A stretch of DNA of 64,000 nucleotides from JAVBJV01 sp031555315 (GTDB lineage: Bacteria > Pseudomonadota > Alphaproteobacteria > Acetobacterales > Acetobacteraceae): NCBI GenBank assembly GCA_031555315.1, contig JAVBUO010000003.1, forward strand, positions 1 to 64,000. Direction: 5' to 3'. How positions within the stretch are numbered: the first letter of the stretch is position 1; each line of letters opens with the position of its first letter. Positions 40,941-49,819 of this stretch are shown one piece after another. A model generated the notes under the pieces. It saw nothing but the letters and a program-made list of their open reading frames with translations, was not told the origin of the DNA and did not search any database. Made by a program: the position numbers and the translations under genes.

Positions 40941-41921
40941 TTACAGAATACCCTGCAGCAGATCGGCCGGCGGACGCGCCCCCATATAGCCGATCGCCAG
41001 CGCCGCCGCCGCCGATCCCAGCGTGCCGCAGGTCAGCAGGTCGCGCCCGCGGGCCATGCCGATCAGGAACCCGGCGGCATAGGCGTCACCCGCCCCGGTT
41101 GCATCGACCACCCGGGTCGGCACCGGCGGAATCACGTGGCTTTCCCCCCGCGACACCACCACGCTGCCGTCGCCGCTGCGGGTCAACGCCGCCACTTCGA
41201 CGTCCTGGCGCACCGCTTCGGCCGCTTCCTCGAAGGTGTTGGTTTCGTACAGCGCGGTAATCTCGGCTTCGTTCGCGAACAGGATGTCGGTGTGGTGCTT
41301 GACCAGATTGCGAAACGCATCGCGATGCCGGTGCACGCAGAATGCATCCGACAGGGTCAGCGCAATCTTGCGCCCGGCCTGCCGCGCCGCATGCGCGGTC
41401 TTGAAAAACGCCTGCTGGGCGGCCGGCGGGTCGAACAGATAGCCTTCGAGATAGGTAACCGCTGCTTCGCCGATCAGCGCCTCGTCGACATCGGCGCCAC
41501 TCAGTGCCACGCAGGCCCCCAGATAGGTGTTCATGGTGCGCTGCCCGTCGGGCGTCACCAGGATCAGGCAGCGTGCGGTCGGCGCGTCGCCGGTCAGTGG
41601 TGCGGTCGGGAAATGCACCCCGGCGGCTTCGATATCGCGCCGAAACGTCTGCCCCAGCGCATCGTCGGCCACCTTGCCCAGAAACGCCACTCGTGCCCCC
41701 AGGCCCGCCGCCACCGCGCAGGTGTTCGCCGCCGACCCGCCCGATGCTTCCTGCCCCTGTCCCATCGCCGTGTAGATCTTCTCGGCGGTGGCCGTATCGA
41801 TCAGCGCCATGGCGCCCTTGTGCATATCGTGCCGGCTTAAAAACGAATCCTCGACGCGCGCCAGCACGTCTACGATGGCGTTACCGATCCCCAGAATATC
41901 GAAACGAGAAGAAGAGGACAT
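40941..41921 (-). CDS. PfkB family (adenosine kinase-like) sugar/nucleoside kinase
   Basis: A 326-residue ribokinase-fold protein. N-terminal DILGIGNAIVDVLARV, GGSAANT (substrate site) and the C-terminal anion hole/catalytic motif DATGAGDAYAAGFL are intact. It resembles the alphaproteobacterial 'adenosine kinase' group; whether adenosine is the substrate is not certain. It starts 18 bases after the PAP2-like gene, so it may be read through from the biosynthetic operon, though a TATATA box at the start could give its own promoter. Confidence 0.85.
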   Translation of the reverse strand: MSSSSRFDILGIGNAIVDVLARVEDSFLSRHDMHKGAMALIDTATAEKIYTAMGQGQEASGGSAANTCAVAAGLGARVAFLGKVADDALGQTFRRDIEAAGVHFPTAPLTGDAPTARCLILVTPDGQRTMNTYLGACVALSGADVDEALIGEAAVTYLEGYLFDPPAAQQAFFKTAHAARQAGRKIALTLSDAFCVHRHRDAFRNLVKHHTDILFANEAEITALYETNTFEEAAEAVRQDVEVAALTRSGDGSVVVSRGESHVIPPVPTRVVDATGAGDAYAAGFLIGMARGRDLLTCGTLGSAAAALAIGYMGARPPADLLQGIL

Positions 41922-41938
41922 GGAATAACCCTATATAA

Positions 41939-42817
41939 TTATCGATGCGGTTCAACGCGGTACCACCCTCGCTCGCGCGCGGCAAGCCACAGCCGGGTGA
42001 CAATTGCCAGCAGCGCGCCGGAAATTGCATCGATTACATAATGATACCGCAGGTAAACCGTCGACAGGCAGATCCCGCAGACCGGCAGCACCGTGTACCA
42101 GAAACGGCGGCGGTCGTAGCGCAGATCGAACAGCAGAATGTAGACCGACACGCCGACATGCAGGCTGGGAAACGCATCGACATGATTGCTGGCCAGCGGA
42201 TACAGCGCGGCGAGCAGCGGCATCAGCACATAGCCGTCCAGCGCTTCGGGCAGCGCGGCATAGGGGCCCGGCGCCGGCAGCAGCGTGTAGCCGAGGAAGC
42301 CGATCGCATAGACGCAGTAGAGCCCGCCGAACAGACGCCGGGCGCGCGCCGGATCGGTCAGTGCCGCCTCGATCTGCGCCCAGAAAATGTAGATCTGAAA
42401 GAAGATGTAGAACCCGGCCATCGCCTCGGTCAGCGGCGGGCTGGTCCAGCGGTCCAGTGCCGCCGCCAGCCCATCCCCGAACAGACGCGCATCCCAGGCG
42501 GCCAGAATCGCGGCGCCGCCGGCGGCCGGGGCGATGGCCGGCGCCGCCCAGCGCAGCAGCCCGAAGGTCAGCACCATCGCCACCGGATAGATCAGCAGCG
42601 CGGCGCGTTCCGGGCACAGATCGGGCCGGTGCCGTTCCGCCCAGCCCGCCCACAGCAGCGCCCCGAGGATCGCGCCGATCCCCGTCATCACCCAGACATC
42701 CGCCGCAGTGAGCAGCAGCCGCGCCAGGGTCAACGCCAGAAAGCCGCCGAACGCCGCCTGATGCAGCGCCGGCAACCGCCAGACCGTGGGACGCGCCAGC
42801 GGCACCGCATGGGTCAT
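41939..42817 (-). CDS. Aur1/IPC-synthase-like PAP2 family membrane protein
   Basis: A 292-residue protein with about six membrane segments. The PAP2 catalytic blocks are AFPSLHVGVSVYIL and STVYLRYHYVIDAISG, with the HYxxD form characteristic of the Aur1-like (inositol phosphorylceramide synthase) PAP2_3 group. These enzymes transfer or remove phospho-head groups on lipids at the membrane surface. ATG 42817 overlaps the P450 stop as ATGA. As last gene of the six-gene operon it may attach or release a head group from the pathway's lipid product (inference). Confidence 0.78.
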   Translation of the reverse strand: MTHAVPLARPTVWRLPALHQAAFGGFLALTLARLLLTAADVWVMTGIGAILGALLWAGWAERHRPDLCPERAALLIYPVAMVLTFGLLRWAAPAIAPAAGGAAILAAWDARLFGDGLAAALDRWTSPPLTEAMAGFYIFFQIYIFWAQIEAALTDPARARRLFGGLYCVYAIGFLGYTLLPAPGPYAALPEALDGYVLMPLLAALYPLASNHVDAFPSLHVGVSVYILLFDLRYDRRRFWYTVLPVCGICLSTVYLRYHYVIDAISGALLAIVTRLWLAARERGWYRVEPHR

Positions 42818-44145
42818 GGCGCGATCGCCTTCGGGCGCAGCGCCAGCGTCACCGGCCAGGACGGCTGCAGCGCCACCCGCCCGACCGGATGCGGTGGCGG
42901 GCCAGCGACCCCGGCCTCGAAACGGTCGATGAACTGGCGAATGAAACTGCACATCTCGATCTCGGCCAGTTGCCGGCCGATGCACGAACGCGGCCCCAGA
43001 CCGAACGGGATGTAGCGCCCCTCGGCCATCGCGCGCGCCGCCGTTTGGGTCAGAAACCGGCCGGGATCGAAGCGGTCGGGGTCGTCCCAGACATCGGCGG
43101 CATGGTGCAGGTGGAACACACTGACATTGGCGATGCTGCCCGCGCAGACCGGCCCGTCCGACAGATCGTTGTCCGCGGTCGCGTCGCGCCCGATCGCATA
43201 GACCGGCGGAAACACCCGCATCGCCTCGCACATGAAACGCTCGATCGCCGCCTCGCGCCCGCCGGTCCCGGCCGGCGGGATGGCGCGCACCGCCGCCGGT
43301 TCGGCCGCCAGGCACAGCGCCGTCCAGTTCAGGCCGCGCGCCGTGGTCTCGTAGCCCGACATCAGCAGATTGAGGATCTCGTCCCGCACCTCGCGGTCGG
43401 TCAGCGCCGTGCCGTCCGCCAGGCGGTTATGGACCATGGCCGAGACCACATCCTCGGCGACCGGCGGCGCGGCGCGGCGGCGCGCGATGATCTCGGCGCA
43501 GATCGCATCGACCTTGCGCACCGCCTCCTTCAGACGGCGGCTGTAAAGGCGCGGCCAGCCGTCCGGCAGCATCATGGTCAGCGAATGCTGCCACTTCGCG
43601 GTTTCGGCCAGCGCGTCATCGACCAGATCCGAAATCTCGCAGACCGCCGCAGCGATGTCGGGCGCGAACAGGAAATCGACGATCACCCCGCGGCTCAGCA
43701 GGCGGCAGTCCTCGCCCACCGCGACCGGCTCGCGCTGCGCGGCCCAGCGGTCCAGCACGGCGGCGACCTTGGCATCGACCATCGCCTGCGCCCCCTGCAC
43801 GCGGTCCTGGCGGAAAAACGGCGCGATCAGCGCGCGATGGCGGCGCCAGGTCTCGGTGCGCGCGGTCAGCATGCCGTCGCCCAGCACCGCGCCGAAATGC
43901 CGGCGCAGCCACGCACTTTTCTGATAGATCGGCGCACCGCCGACCAGCATGCGCCGCACATCCTGCGGCTCCATCAGCAGCAACAGCGCCCGCCGTCCGA
44001 TCCGAAAGCGCAGATTGCCGCGCCCCAGCGCCGCGGGCGGCGGCAGTTTCAACCCATCGCGATGCGCGCGCCACAAAGCACGCAGCGTATCGATCTGCCC
44101 GATCGCCACAGACCTTTCCGCATTGGAGAACGGACATCCACTCAT
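42814..44145 (-). CDS. Cytochrome P450
   Basis: A 443-residue soluble bacterial-type P450. The heme-thiolate loop FGLGPRSCIGRQLAE (Cys at ~388), the I-helix oxygen motif LMSGYETTARG and the K-helix EAMR (ExxR) are intact; Arg of the meander is in DRFDPGRFL. P450s hydroxylate or epoxidise a C-H or C=C with electrons from a ferredoxin; no redox partner is adjacent (fdxA is 15 kb away). ATGA overlaps tie it to both neighbours. A tailoring step on the acyl product is the likely role. Confidence 0.88.
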   Translation of the reverse strand: MSGCPFSNAERSVAIGQIDTLRALWRAHRDGLKLPPPAALGRGNLRFRIGRRALLLLMEPQDVRRMLVGGAPIYQKSAWLRRHFGAVLGDGMLTARTETWRRHRALIAPFFRQDRVQGAQAMVDAKVAAVLDRWAAQREPVAVGEDCRLLSRGVIVDFLFAPDIAAAVCEISDLVDDALAETAKWQHSLTMMLPDGWPRLYSRRLKEAVRKVDAICAEIIARRRAAPPVAEDVVSAMVHNRLADGTALTDREVRDEILNLLMSGYETTARGLNWTALCLAAEPAAVRAIPPAGTGGREAAIERFMCEAMRVFPPVYAIGRDATADNDLSDGPVCAGSIANVSVFHLHHAADVWDDPDRFDPGRFLTQTAARAMAEGRYIPFGLGPRSCIGRQLAEIEMCSFIRQFIDRFEAGVAGPPPHPVGRVALQPSWPVTLALRPKAIAP

Positions 44146-45443
44146 GACACTTCCTTCGCAAGCGTGCAGACGATGCGGCGGCGCTTGCGCAGCAGATCGG
44201 CACCGCCATAGGGAACGAACGCGATAGCCGGCGGGACAGCACCACAGCGCGCCGCCAGCGCCAGCAGTGCCGCGCGGGCCTGCACGGCGCTGTCCGCCGG
44301 ACCGTCGAGCGCCACGCTCAGCGCGTTCTCCGCCGTCTGCGTGACGCGGAAATCGCGGATCCGTTCGTCGGCCCCGACCAGCGCGCGGCTGACGAAATCC
44401 GGCATGATGCGCACCACGCCGCCGTCCTGTGCCGGCAGACGCAGCATGTCGTCGCACCGCCCGCAGACCCGGCGCAGCACGCGCTCCGGATTGCCGCACG
44501 GGCACGGCGCATCGTCGATCTCCAGAATGTCGTCCAGCCGGTAACGGACGATCGGCTGCGTGCTGCGGTTGAAATCGGTGACGATCGGCGCAAAGCGGGT
44601 GTGCGCCGCGTCGATCCAGTCGGGCTCGATATGCAGATGCGCTTCGTTCAGATGCAGACGGCGATGGTTACAGGTCGCGCCCAGAAATCCCTCGGTGCAC
44701 TGATAGACCTCGTGCAGCACCGGCCCGAACACCGCCTCGATCCGCGCCCGGTCGTCGGCATCCAGCACCTCGGCGACCGAGATCACGCGCTCGGGACGGA
44801 TCTGCAACCGCCAGTCCGCCTGTGCCTCGGCCAGCAGGCGCAACACCTGCGCGGGCGCGATCAGCGTGGTCGGCCGGTAAGCGTCGAGCGCCGGCAGATG
44901 TTCCTCGATCGGGCGCGTCAGGTCGAAGAAGCGGAACTTGATCCGCCCCTTGCCGCCAGCCGTCTGATACAGGCGGTTGTCGGCGCGCAGAAGGAACGCG
45001 ATCCGGTGCGCGCCGAACAGCGAGCGCGGCAGCATCCGCCCCAGGATCGTCCCCGCCCACAACGCGCGCTCGTGCGCGCTGGCCAGAAACAGGCCGCGCT
45101 GCCCCGACGTGCCGGTCGACAGCCCGACACTGACCCCGTTCAGCAGCGGGGCGAAATCACGCGTCTCCTCGGCGCGCACCGCCAGCGCCAGCGCCTCGCC
45201 CCAACGGATACCGGCGGTGTTGATCGCATCGAAATGCGCGCGCATGCCGGTCTTGTCGATCGGCGGGATCGCCGCCAGATCGCCGTCCGCCCAGCCCCGG
45301 TAATAGGGCGAGCGCCGCAGCACGCTGTCCTGAAACCGGCGCAGGCGGCGCTGCTGGTGGCGTTCGAGCGCGGCGCGGGTTTTAAAGCGCAGCCAGTAAC
45401 GCGCCGACAGATAGGCGCGCAGCAGGGTGACGGCTTCGCGCAT
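44142..45443 (-). CDS. PaaK/F390-synthetase-like adenylate-forming enzyme
   Basis: A 433-residue ANL-superfamily relative of phenylacetate-CoA ligase and coenzyme F390 synthetase. Visible are SPYYRGW, the P-loop GLSTGTSGQRGLFLAS, YQCTEGFLGATC, the adenylate-binding IVRYRLDDILE and a Cys-rich loop PCPCGNPERVLRRVCGRCDD. It would activate a carboxylate as acyl-AMP, then pass it to a thiol or another nucleophile. Its place in the operon parallels OleC of olefin pathways, but it belongs to a different ANL branch. The start overlaps the upstream stop as TGATG. Confidence 0.78.
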   Translation of the reverse strand: MREAVTLLRAYLSARYWLRFKTRAALERHQQRRLRRFQDSVLRRSPYYRGWADGDLAAIPPIDKTGMRAHFDAINTAGIRWGEALALAVRAEETRDFAPLLNGVSVGLSTGTSGQRGLFLASAHERALWAGTILGRMLPRSLFGAHRIAFLLRADNRLYQTAGGKGRIKFRFFDLTRPIEEHLPALDAYRPTTLIAPAQVLRLLAEAQADWRLQIRPERVISVAEVLDADDRARIEAVFGPVLHEVYQCTEGFLGATCNHRRLHLNEAHLHIEPDWIDAAHTRFAPIVTDFNRSTQPIVRYRLDDILEIDDAPCPCGNPERVLRRVCGRCDDMLRLPAQDGGVVRIMPDFVSRALVGADERIRDFRVTQTAENALSVALDGPADSAVQARAALLALAARCGAVPPAIAFVPYGGADLLRKRRRIVCTLAKEVS

Positions 45444-46282
45444 CAGTCCGCCCTCCAGGCGCGCAGCGTCGCGGTGTCGCGGCAATGGCACGGCACCATC
45501 ACCACATCGCCGTTGCGGCCGAGCAGCGTATGCAGATGCCCCAGCGTCTGCCGGTACGCCGCGCCATCGCCCATCAGCGCGCAGGTCAGACGCGGCGGCG
45601 GGCGGTTCTGGCGGATCGCCGTCATCGACCACGCTGCATCGCCGACCAGCAGCACGCTGCGCCCATCGGCGCCGGTAAAACTCAGCCCGTGATGCCCGAC
45701 CCCGTGCCCCGGCAGCGGCACCGCCAGCAGGCTGGCATCGCCGAACAGATCCGCGCCATGACACAACGGCGCCAGCCCCGCCGGCAGCGGCCGGCGGGGC
45801 GCGGCTTCGAAGAACTGTAAACGCTCCTCGATATCGCCGGGCAGCAGCCCGGGCAGCACGGCCTGACGCACCGCGCGCAAACCGCGCAGGCCGCGCGCAT
45901 GTTCCCAGGCCGCGGCGGCGCAATGGATGCGCGCCCGCGGAAAATCCGCCAGCCCGCCGATATGGTCGGCATGAAAATGCGACACGACGATATGCGCGAC
46001 GTCGCGCGCCCGCACGCCCTGCGCGGCGAGCTGGTCACACAGCGCCTGCTGCCCCTCCAGCCGCACCGGCGTGACCAGCCGGTACAGCCGCCCGGGAAAG
46101 CGTTGCGTCTGTTCGAAGAAGCGCCGCGCATAGCCGGTGTCGAACAGCACCGGTCCGTGACGCGGATGCTCGATCAGCGCGGCGAGGAACGGGAACCGGC
46201 AGGGTTTCCACGGCGCGCCTTGCAGGCTCATCCTTTCCGGGTGCAGACAGTGCCCGACCTCGAACAGCGTCCAGCGCATCAT
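45443..46282 (-). CDS. Metallo-beta-lactamase-fold hydrolase
   Basis: A 279-residue cytosolic hydrolase. The zinc motif HFHADHIGG (102-110) and GDAAWS (later Asp ligand) are intact, and PGHGVGHHGL carries the intermediate His. The family includes lactonases, thioesterases and glyoxalase II-like enzymes; LFDTGYARRF is reminiscent of lactonases. Start ATG 46282 overlaps the epimerase stop as ATGA. In this operon a lactone- or thioester-opening step is plausible, but not shown. Confidence 0.83.
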   Translation of the reverse strand: MMRWTLFEVGHCLHPERMSLQGAPWKPCRFPFLAALIEHPRHGPVLFDTGYARRFFEQTQRFPGRLYRLVTPVRLEGQQALCDQLAAQGVRARDVAHIVVSHFHADHIGGLADFPRARIHCAAAAWEHARGLRGLRAVRQAVLPGLLPGDIEERLQFFEAAPRRPLPAGLAPLCHGADLFGDASLLAVPLPGHGVGHHGLSFTGADGRSVLLVGDAAWSMTAIRQNRPPPRLTCALMGDGAAYRQTLGHLHTLLGRNGDVVMVPCHCRDTATLRAWRAD

Positions 46283-47274
46283 GCCTCCTTCCGCCGGTAC
46301 GCGGCGGCGAACCGCGCCAGCCCGTCTGCAATCGACAGTTCCGGCGCATAGCCGAGCACACGCCGCGCCGCGCCGATGTCCAGCGTCTGGCCGAAGGCCA
46401 GCACGCCCAGGCTGTAGCGGGTCAGCGCCGGTTCCGGCTGCCCCGGCAGCAATCGCGCCACGGCCTCCATCCCCGCCGCCACGCCGTGCAGCAACCGCCA
46501 CGGTGCGGGACGCAACCGCACGCGCATCTCCAGCGCTTCGAACACCTGCGACAGCAGCGCGCGGATGGACAGCGGCGTGCCGTTGCTGATGTTGAACACC
46601 CCGCCGTCGGCACCGTCGCGGTTCTGGTCGCACAGCCACATCGCCTGCGCGACGTTCTCGGCGCAGGTCACGTCGATCTGCGCCGCGCCGCCGCGCAGCA
46701 GCGGAAAGCGCCCATGCCGCGCGACACGCAACAGACGTGGCAGCAGCACGCGGTCATGCACGCCGAAGATCGCCCGCGGCCGGAGGATGCAGCATTTCAG
46801 CCCCGCGCCGCGCGCCGCCAGCACATGACCCTCCGCCGCGAACTTCGTCGCCGCGTAGGCGTTCACGAACCGCGCCGGCAGGGGGGCATCCTCGGCGAGA
46901 TCGTAGCGGTCCGAGAAATCGAAATAGAGGCTCGGCGTCGAGACGTGCACGAACATGCCGACGCGCTGGCGTCGTGCCGCATCGAGCAGCGCCTGCGTCG
47001 CCGTGATGTTGATCCGCTGGAAATCCGCCGCGCGTCCCCACGGCGCCGACAGCGCCGCGCAGTGGAACACGACGTCGCGGCCGGCGCACAGCGCGTCCGC
47101 CACGCCGGGATCGGTCAGGTCGGCGGGGATGAAATCAATGCCGCCGTCGCGCAGTGCCGCCCCTGCCGCGAGGTTGCGGCCACTGGCGCGGATGTCGTAG
47201 CCGCGCGGGCGCAGATATTCCGCCAGATGCCGCCCCAGCCCGCCCGTCGCTCCGGTGATCAATGCGCGGCGCAT
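46279..47274 (-). CDS. NAD(P)-dependent epimerase / 3-beta-HSD-like reductase
   Basis: A 331-residue extended SDR. The Rossmann motif GATGGLGRH (8-16), VFHCAALSAPWG, HVSTPSLYFD and the catalytic YAATK are intact; ILRPRAIFG follows. It is most like 3-beta-hydroxysteroid dehydrogenase-type and OleD-type SDRs, where OleD reduces the 2-alkyl-3-keto acid made by OleA. It begins 3 bases after the KAS III-like gene, so the pair is co-translated. Confidence 0.85.
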   Translation of the reverse strand: MRRALITGATGGLGRHLAEYLRPRGYDIRASGRNLAAGAALRDGGIDFIPADLTDPGVADALCAGRDVVFHCAALSAPWGRAADFQRINITATQALLDAARRQRVGMFVHVSTPSLYFDFSDRYDLAEDAPLPARFVNAYAATKFAAEGHVLAARGAGLKCCILRPRAIFGVHDRVLLPRLLRVARHGRFPLLRGGAAQIDVTCAENVAQAMWLCDQNRDGADGGVFNISNGTPLSIRALLSQVFEALEMRVRLRPAPWRLLHGVAAGMEAVARLLPGQPEPALTRYSLGVLAFGQTLDIGAARRVLGYAPELSIADGLARFAAAYRRKEA

Positions 47275-47277
47275 GGG

Positions 47278-48276
47278 TCAGTACCGCAGCACCATGCCGC
47301 CCAGCGACATGCCGGCCGAAGTGCCGAGCAGCGCGATGGTGTCGCCGCGCCGCACATGCCCGGAGGTGATCGCCGTGTGCAGCGCGAACGGGATCGAACT
47401 GGCGATCATGTTGCCGACGCGGGCGAACACCTTGAAGAACTTCTCCGCCGGCAGGCCGAGCGGACGCGGGATCAGTGCCAGCCCCGACGCGCTGGCCTGA
47501 TGCGGGATCACCGTGGCGATCTGTTCGCCCCGCACCCCGGCGCCGGCCAGCAGCCGCGCCCAGAACGCCGGCAAGCGCTGTTTCGCCAGTTTGTAAGCCG
47601 CCCGCCCGTCCATGCGGAAATACGTGCCGGCCAGAAAGGCGGCGTAATCGTCGCGTGGCCGCAAACGCGTGCCGCCCGCCGCCAGCACGCAGGCGTTCTT
47701 GCCCTCGCCATAGGTCTCGAACCCGCTGGACAGGATGCAGGCGCCGTCCCCGTCCCCGGCCCGGCCGATGATCGCCGCCGCCGCGCCGTCGCCGAAGATC
47801 GCCGCGGCTTCCGGCGTGTTCCAGTCCAGCCCGGCCGAGGCGATGTCGCTCGAGACGATCAGCACGCGTTTATAGCGCCCGGCGGCGATCGCCAGGCCGA
47901 TCAGGTCGAGCGCCGCCACGAACGACAGACAGGTGGCGTTGACGTCGAACGCCGGAATGCCCGACGCGCCCAGCCCCAGCCGGTCCTGGACCAGCGGCGC
48001 GGTGCCGGGGATCGCCTGTTCGGACACACCGCAGGCGGCGACGATACAGTCGAGATCCGTCGCCGCCATCCCGGCCGCCACCAGCGCCTGGCGCGCCGCC
48101 GCCGCCGCCATCATCGACGTGGTTTCCGCCGGACCCGCCACATGCCGGCTGGCGATGCCGTAATACTGTTCGCTCCAACCGGCCGGTTTGCCGAACCGGC
48201 GGTCGATATCTGCGGCCAGCAGCCGCCGTTCCGGCAGGTATGCGCCGCTGGCCAGCAATTTGACGGGGAGAGACAT
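47278..48276 (-). CDS. KAS III / OleA-like thiolase-fold acyl synthase
   Basis: A 332-residue thiolase-fold enzyme with a complete Cys-His-Asn triad: Cys116 in DVNATCLSF, His259 in IPHQAS, Asn289 in GNMIASSIP. It lies in the FabH/OleA/HMG-synthase branch, which condenses an acyl thioester with malonyl-ACP or a second acyl-CoA. It is not in a fab operon, which argues for secondary lipid synthesis rather than housekeeping fatty acid initiation. First gene of the six-gene minus-strand operon; no strong Shine-Dalgarno precedes ATG 48276. Expression is presumably controlled by the divergent TetR protein. Confidence 0.85.
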   Translation of the reverse strand: MSLPVKLLASGAYLPERRLLAADIDRRFGKPAGWSEQYYGIASRHVAGPAETTSMMAAAAARQALVAAGMAATDLDCIVAACGVSEQAIPGTAPLVQDRLGLGASGIPAFDVNATCLSFVAALDLIGLAIAAGRYKRVLIVSSDIASAGLDWNTPEAAAIFGDGAAAAIIGRAGDGDGACILSSGFETYGEGKNACVLAAGGTRLRPRDDYAAFLAGTYFRMDGRAAYKLAKQRLPAFWARLLAGAGVRGEQIATVIPHQASASGLALIPRPLGLPAEKFFKVFARVGNMIASSIPFALHTAITSGHVRRGDTIALLGTSAGMSLGGMVLRY

Positions 48277-48289
48277 CGGAGGTATCCAT

Positions 48290-48304
48290 ATGAACGATGT
48301 TCAT
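48290..48304. promoter_or_regulatory. Palindromic candidate operator ATGAAC-GAT-GTTCAT
   Basis: Perfect 6-bp arms around GAT, in the short gap between the divergent KAS III-like and TetR genes and just before TTGACA (48308-48313). A TetR dimer bound here could repress both directions. If TetR translation starts at 48290, the site overlaps its first codons. Confidence 0.5.
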
Positions 48305-48955
48305 TTATTGACAGAACTGGATTTCTCGTCAAGATGCATTTTGCACAACGTTCAGAAATTTATGGCTCGTCGTAAAGATCACACACCGGACGAATTCCGG
48401 GCACTGACCATCGATACCGCTACCACGCTGATTGCCGAGGACGGTCTGCCTGCCCTGTCGGCACGCTCGCTGGGGCGCGCCATCGGCTATGTGCCGGGGA
48501 CGCTGTACAACCATTTCGCCAATCTCGAGGCGATCGTCTTCGCCGTGAACCTGCGCAGTCTGGATCGCCTGCACACGGCGCTGCAGGCCGGCGTGGCCGG
48601 GACCGCCGGCCCGGGTGCTGCGCTGCGCGTGCTGGGCGACACCTATGTGCAGTTCGTCTCCGACAATCCAAAGCTGTGGGCGGCGCTGTTCCAGCTCAAC
48701 ACGACGCCCGGGCAACGCACCGAACTGCGCAGCCGGATCGAGCGCACCATCGCGCTGGTCGCCCAGGTGATCAGCGCCCTGGCCCCCGCCCTGTCCGAGG
48801 CCGACAAATACCGTTACGTTCTGCTGCTGTGGAGCGGTATGCAAGGGATCTGCGCGGTGATCAGCGACAGCCCGGACCACGCGATCGTCACCCCGCCGCG
48901 CGCCGAACTGGTGCAGTTGCTGGTTGAAACCGTAACCGCCAGACTGTCGGCCTGA
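48290..48955 (+). CDS. TetR/AcrR family transcriptional regulator
   Basis: A 221-residue repressor if started at ATG 48290, which has GGAGG seven bases upstream; the alternative ATG 48362 (197 residues, MARRKDHTPDEFR) begins right at the usual TetR N terminus. The helix-turn-helix is LSARSLGRAIGYVPGTLYNHF, slightly over 40 residues into the shorter form. The C-terminal ligand domain (DNPKLWAALFQLN, YRYVLLLWSGMQGICAV) resembles the WHG-type domain. It is divergent from the KAS III-P450 operon, separated by 13 bases, and is the probable local regulator, with an acyl ligand as inducer (inference). Confidence 0.82.
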   Translation: MNDVHLLTELDFSSRCILHNVQKFMARRKDHTPDEFRALTIDTATTLIAEDGLPALSARSLGRAIGYVPGTLYNHFANLEAIVFAVNLRSLDRLHTALQAGVAGTAGPGAALRVLGDTYVQFVSDNPKLWAALFQLNTTPGQRTELRSRIERTIALVAQVISALAPALSEADKYRYVLLLWSGMQGICAVISDSPDHAIVTPPRAELVQLLVETVTARLSA

Positions 48956-48986
48956 TCCCCCGGCAGATTTTCAGAGTTCACCGCCC

Positions 48987-49685
48987 ATGCCCCTGCTGCT
49001 CACCTCCATCCGGCTGACCCTGGCGCAGCTTTTCGACGCCGCCTTCCTGCGCCTGGTGCTGTTCAGCCTGCTGGCCTCGGCGCTGGTTTTCGCCGGCCTG
49101 TTCGCGCTGGCGGTCTTCCTGTCGACGCATTTCATCGCCGATACCGGCTGGCTGGCCTGGCTGGCGGGTTCGCTCGGCGGGCTCCTGGCGCTGGGGCTGG
49201 CGGTCTGGTTCTTCGTGCCGATCAGCATCGTCATCATCTGGATGTTCACCGACAGCGTCAGCAATGCCGTGGAGCGCCGCTTCTACCCGGATCTGCCGCC
49301 GCCCACCGGCATCGGGCTGCGCGAACAGGCCGCCAGCGCGCTGGCACTGACCGGCAGGATGCTGATGCTCTATACAGTGGCGCTGCCTGCCCTGTTCATC
49401 CCCGGCCTCGGCATGGTGGTGTTCGGCGCCATCGGCATCTATCAACTGAGCCGCGAACTGTTCGAGGCCGCCGCCCAGCGGCGCACCAGATCGCAGGAAC
49501 TGCCCGGCCACTGGCGGCGCGCGCGCTTCAGCGCCTGGGGGGCCGGCGGGCTGGCCACCCTCATGTCGCTGATCCCCGGCCTCAACCTGCTGATGCCCGT
49601 GCTGGGAACCGCCATCATGACCCATATCGCGCTGCGCAGCCGGGGCGCGGAAACAGCCGCGGCAGACAACCGCCATCCGGAATGA
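48987..49685 (+). CDS. EI24/CysZ-like membrane protein
   Basis: A 232-residue inner-membrane protein with four to six hydrophobic segments. SIRLTLAQLFDAAFLRLVLF at the start and LRSRG at the end, with FVPISIVIIWMFTDSVSNAV in the middle, match the EI24 (CysZ) domain family. CysZ of enteric bacteria aids sulfate entry, but many alphaproteobacterial members have unknown substrates. It follows the TetR gene by 31 bases. Confidence 0.75.
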   Translation: MPLLLTSIRLTLAQLFDAAFLRLVLFSLLASALVFAGLFALAVFLSTHFIADTGWLAWLAGSLGGLLALGLAVWFFVPISIVIIWMFTDSVSNAVERRFYPDLPPPTGIGLREQAASALALTGRMLMLYTVALPALFIPGLGMVVFGAIGIYQLSRELFEAAAQRRTRSQELPGHWRRARFSAWGAGGLATLMSLIPGLNLLMPVLGTAIMTHIALRSRGAETAAADNRHPE

Positions 49686-49819
49686 ATCCGCGCCACATTA
49701 ATGCCGTTCCATGATTCGCTTCGCACGTACGCGGCGGGTTGTAGGAGCAGGCGGACGCATGCTAGCCCTTGGATATTCGTCAGCTCTACCCTGAGCGCTC
49801 CGCTGGATGAGATTTGCCA

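Noticed and set aside
44142..48276. Complete classical Ole olefin cluster
   Set aside because: No OleB-type alpha/beta hydrolase is present and the adenylate-forming enzyme is of the PaaK/F390 branch, so only an analogy is claimed.
46486..48375. A 629-residue plus-strand open frame over the biosynthetic operon
   Set aside because: Arg/Gln-rich shadow of two intact enzymes with clear catalytic motifs on the other strand.
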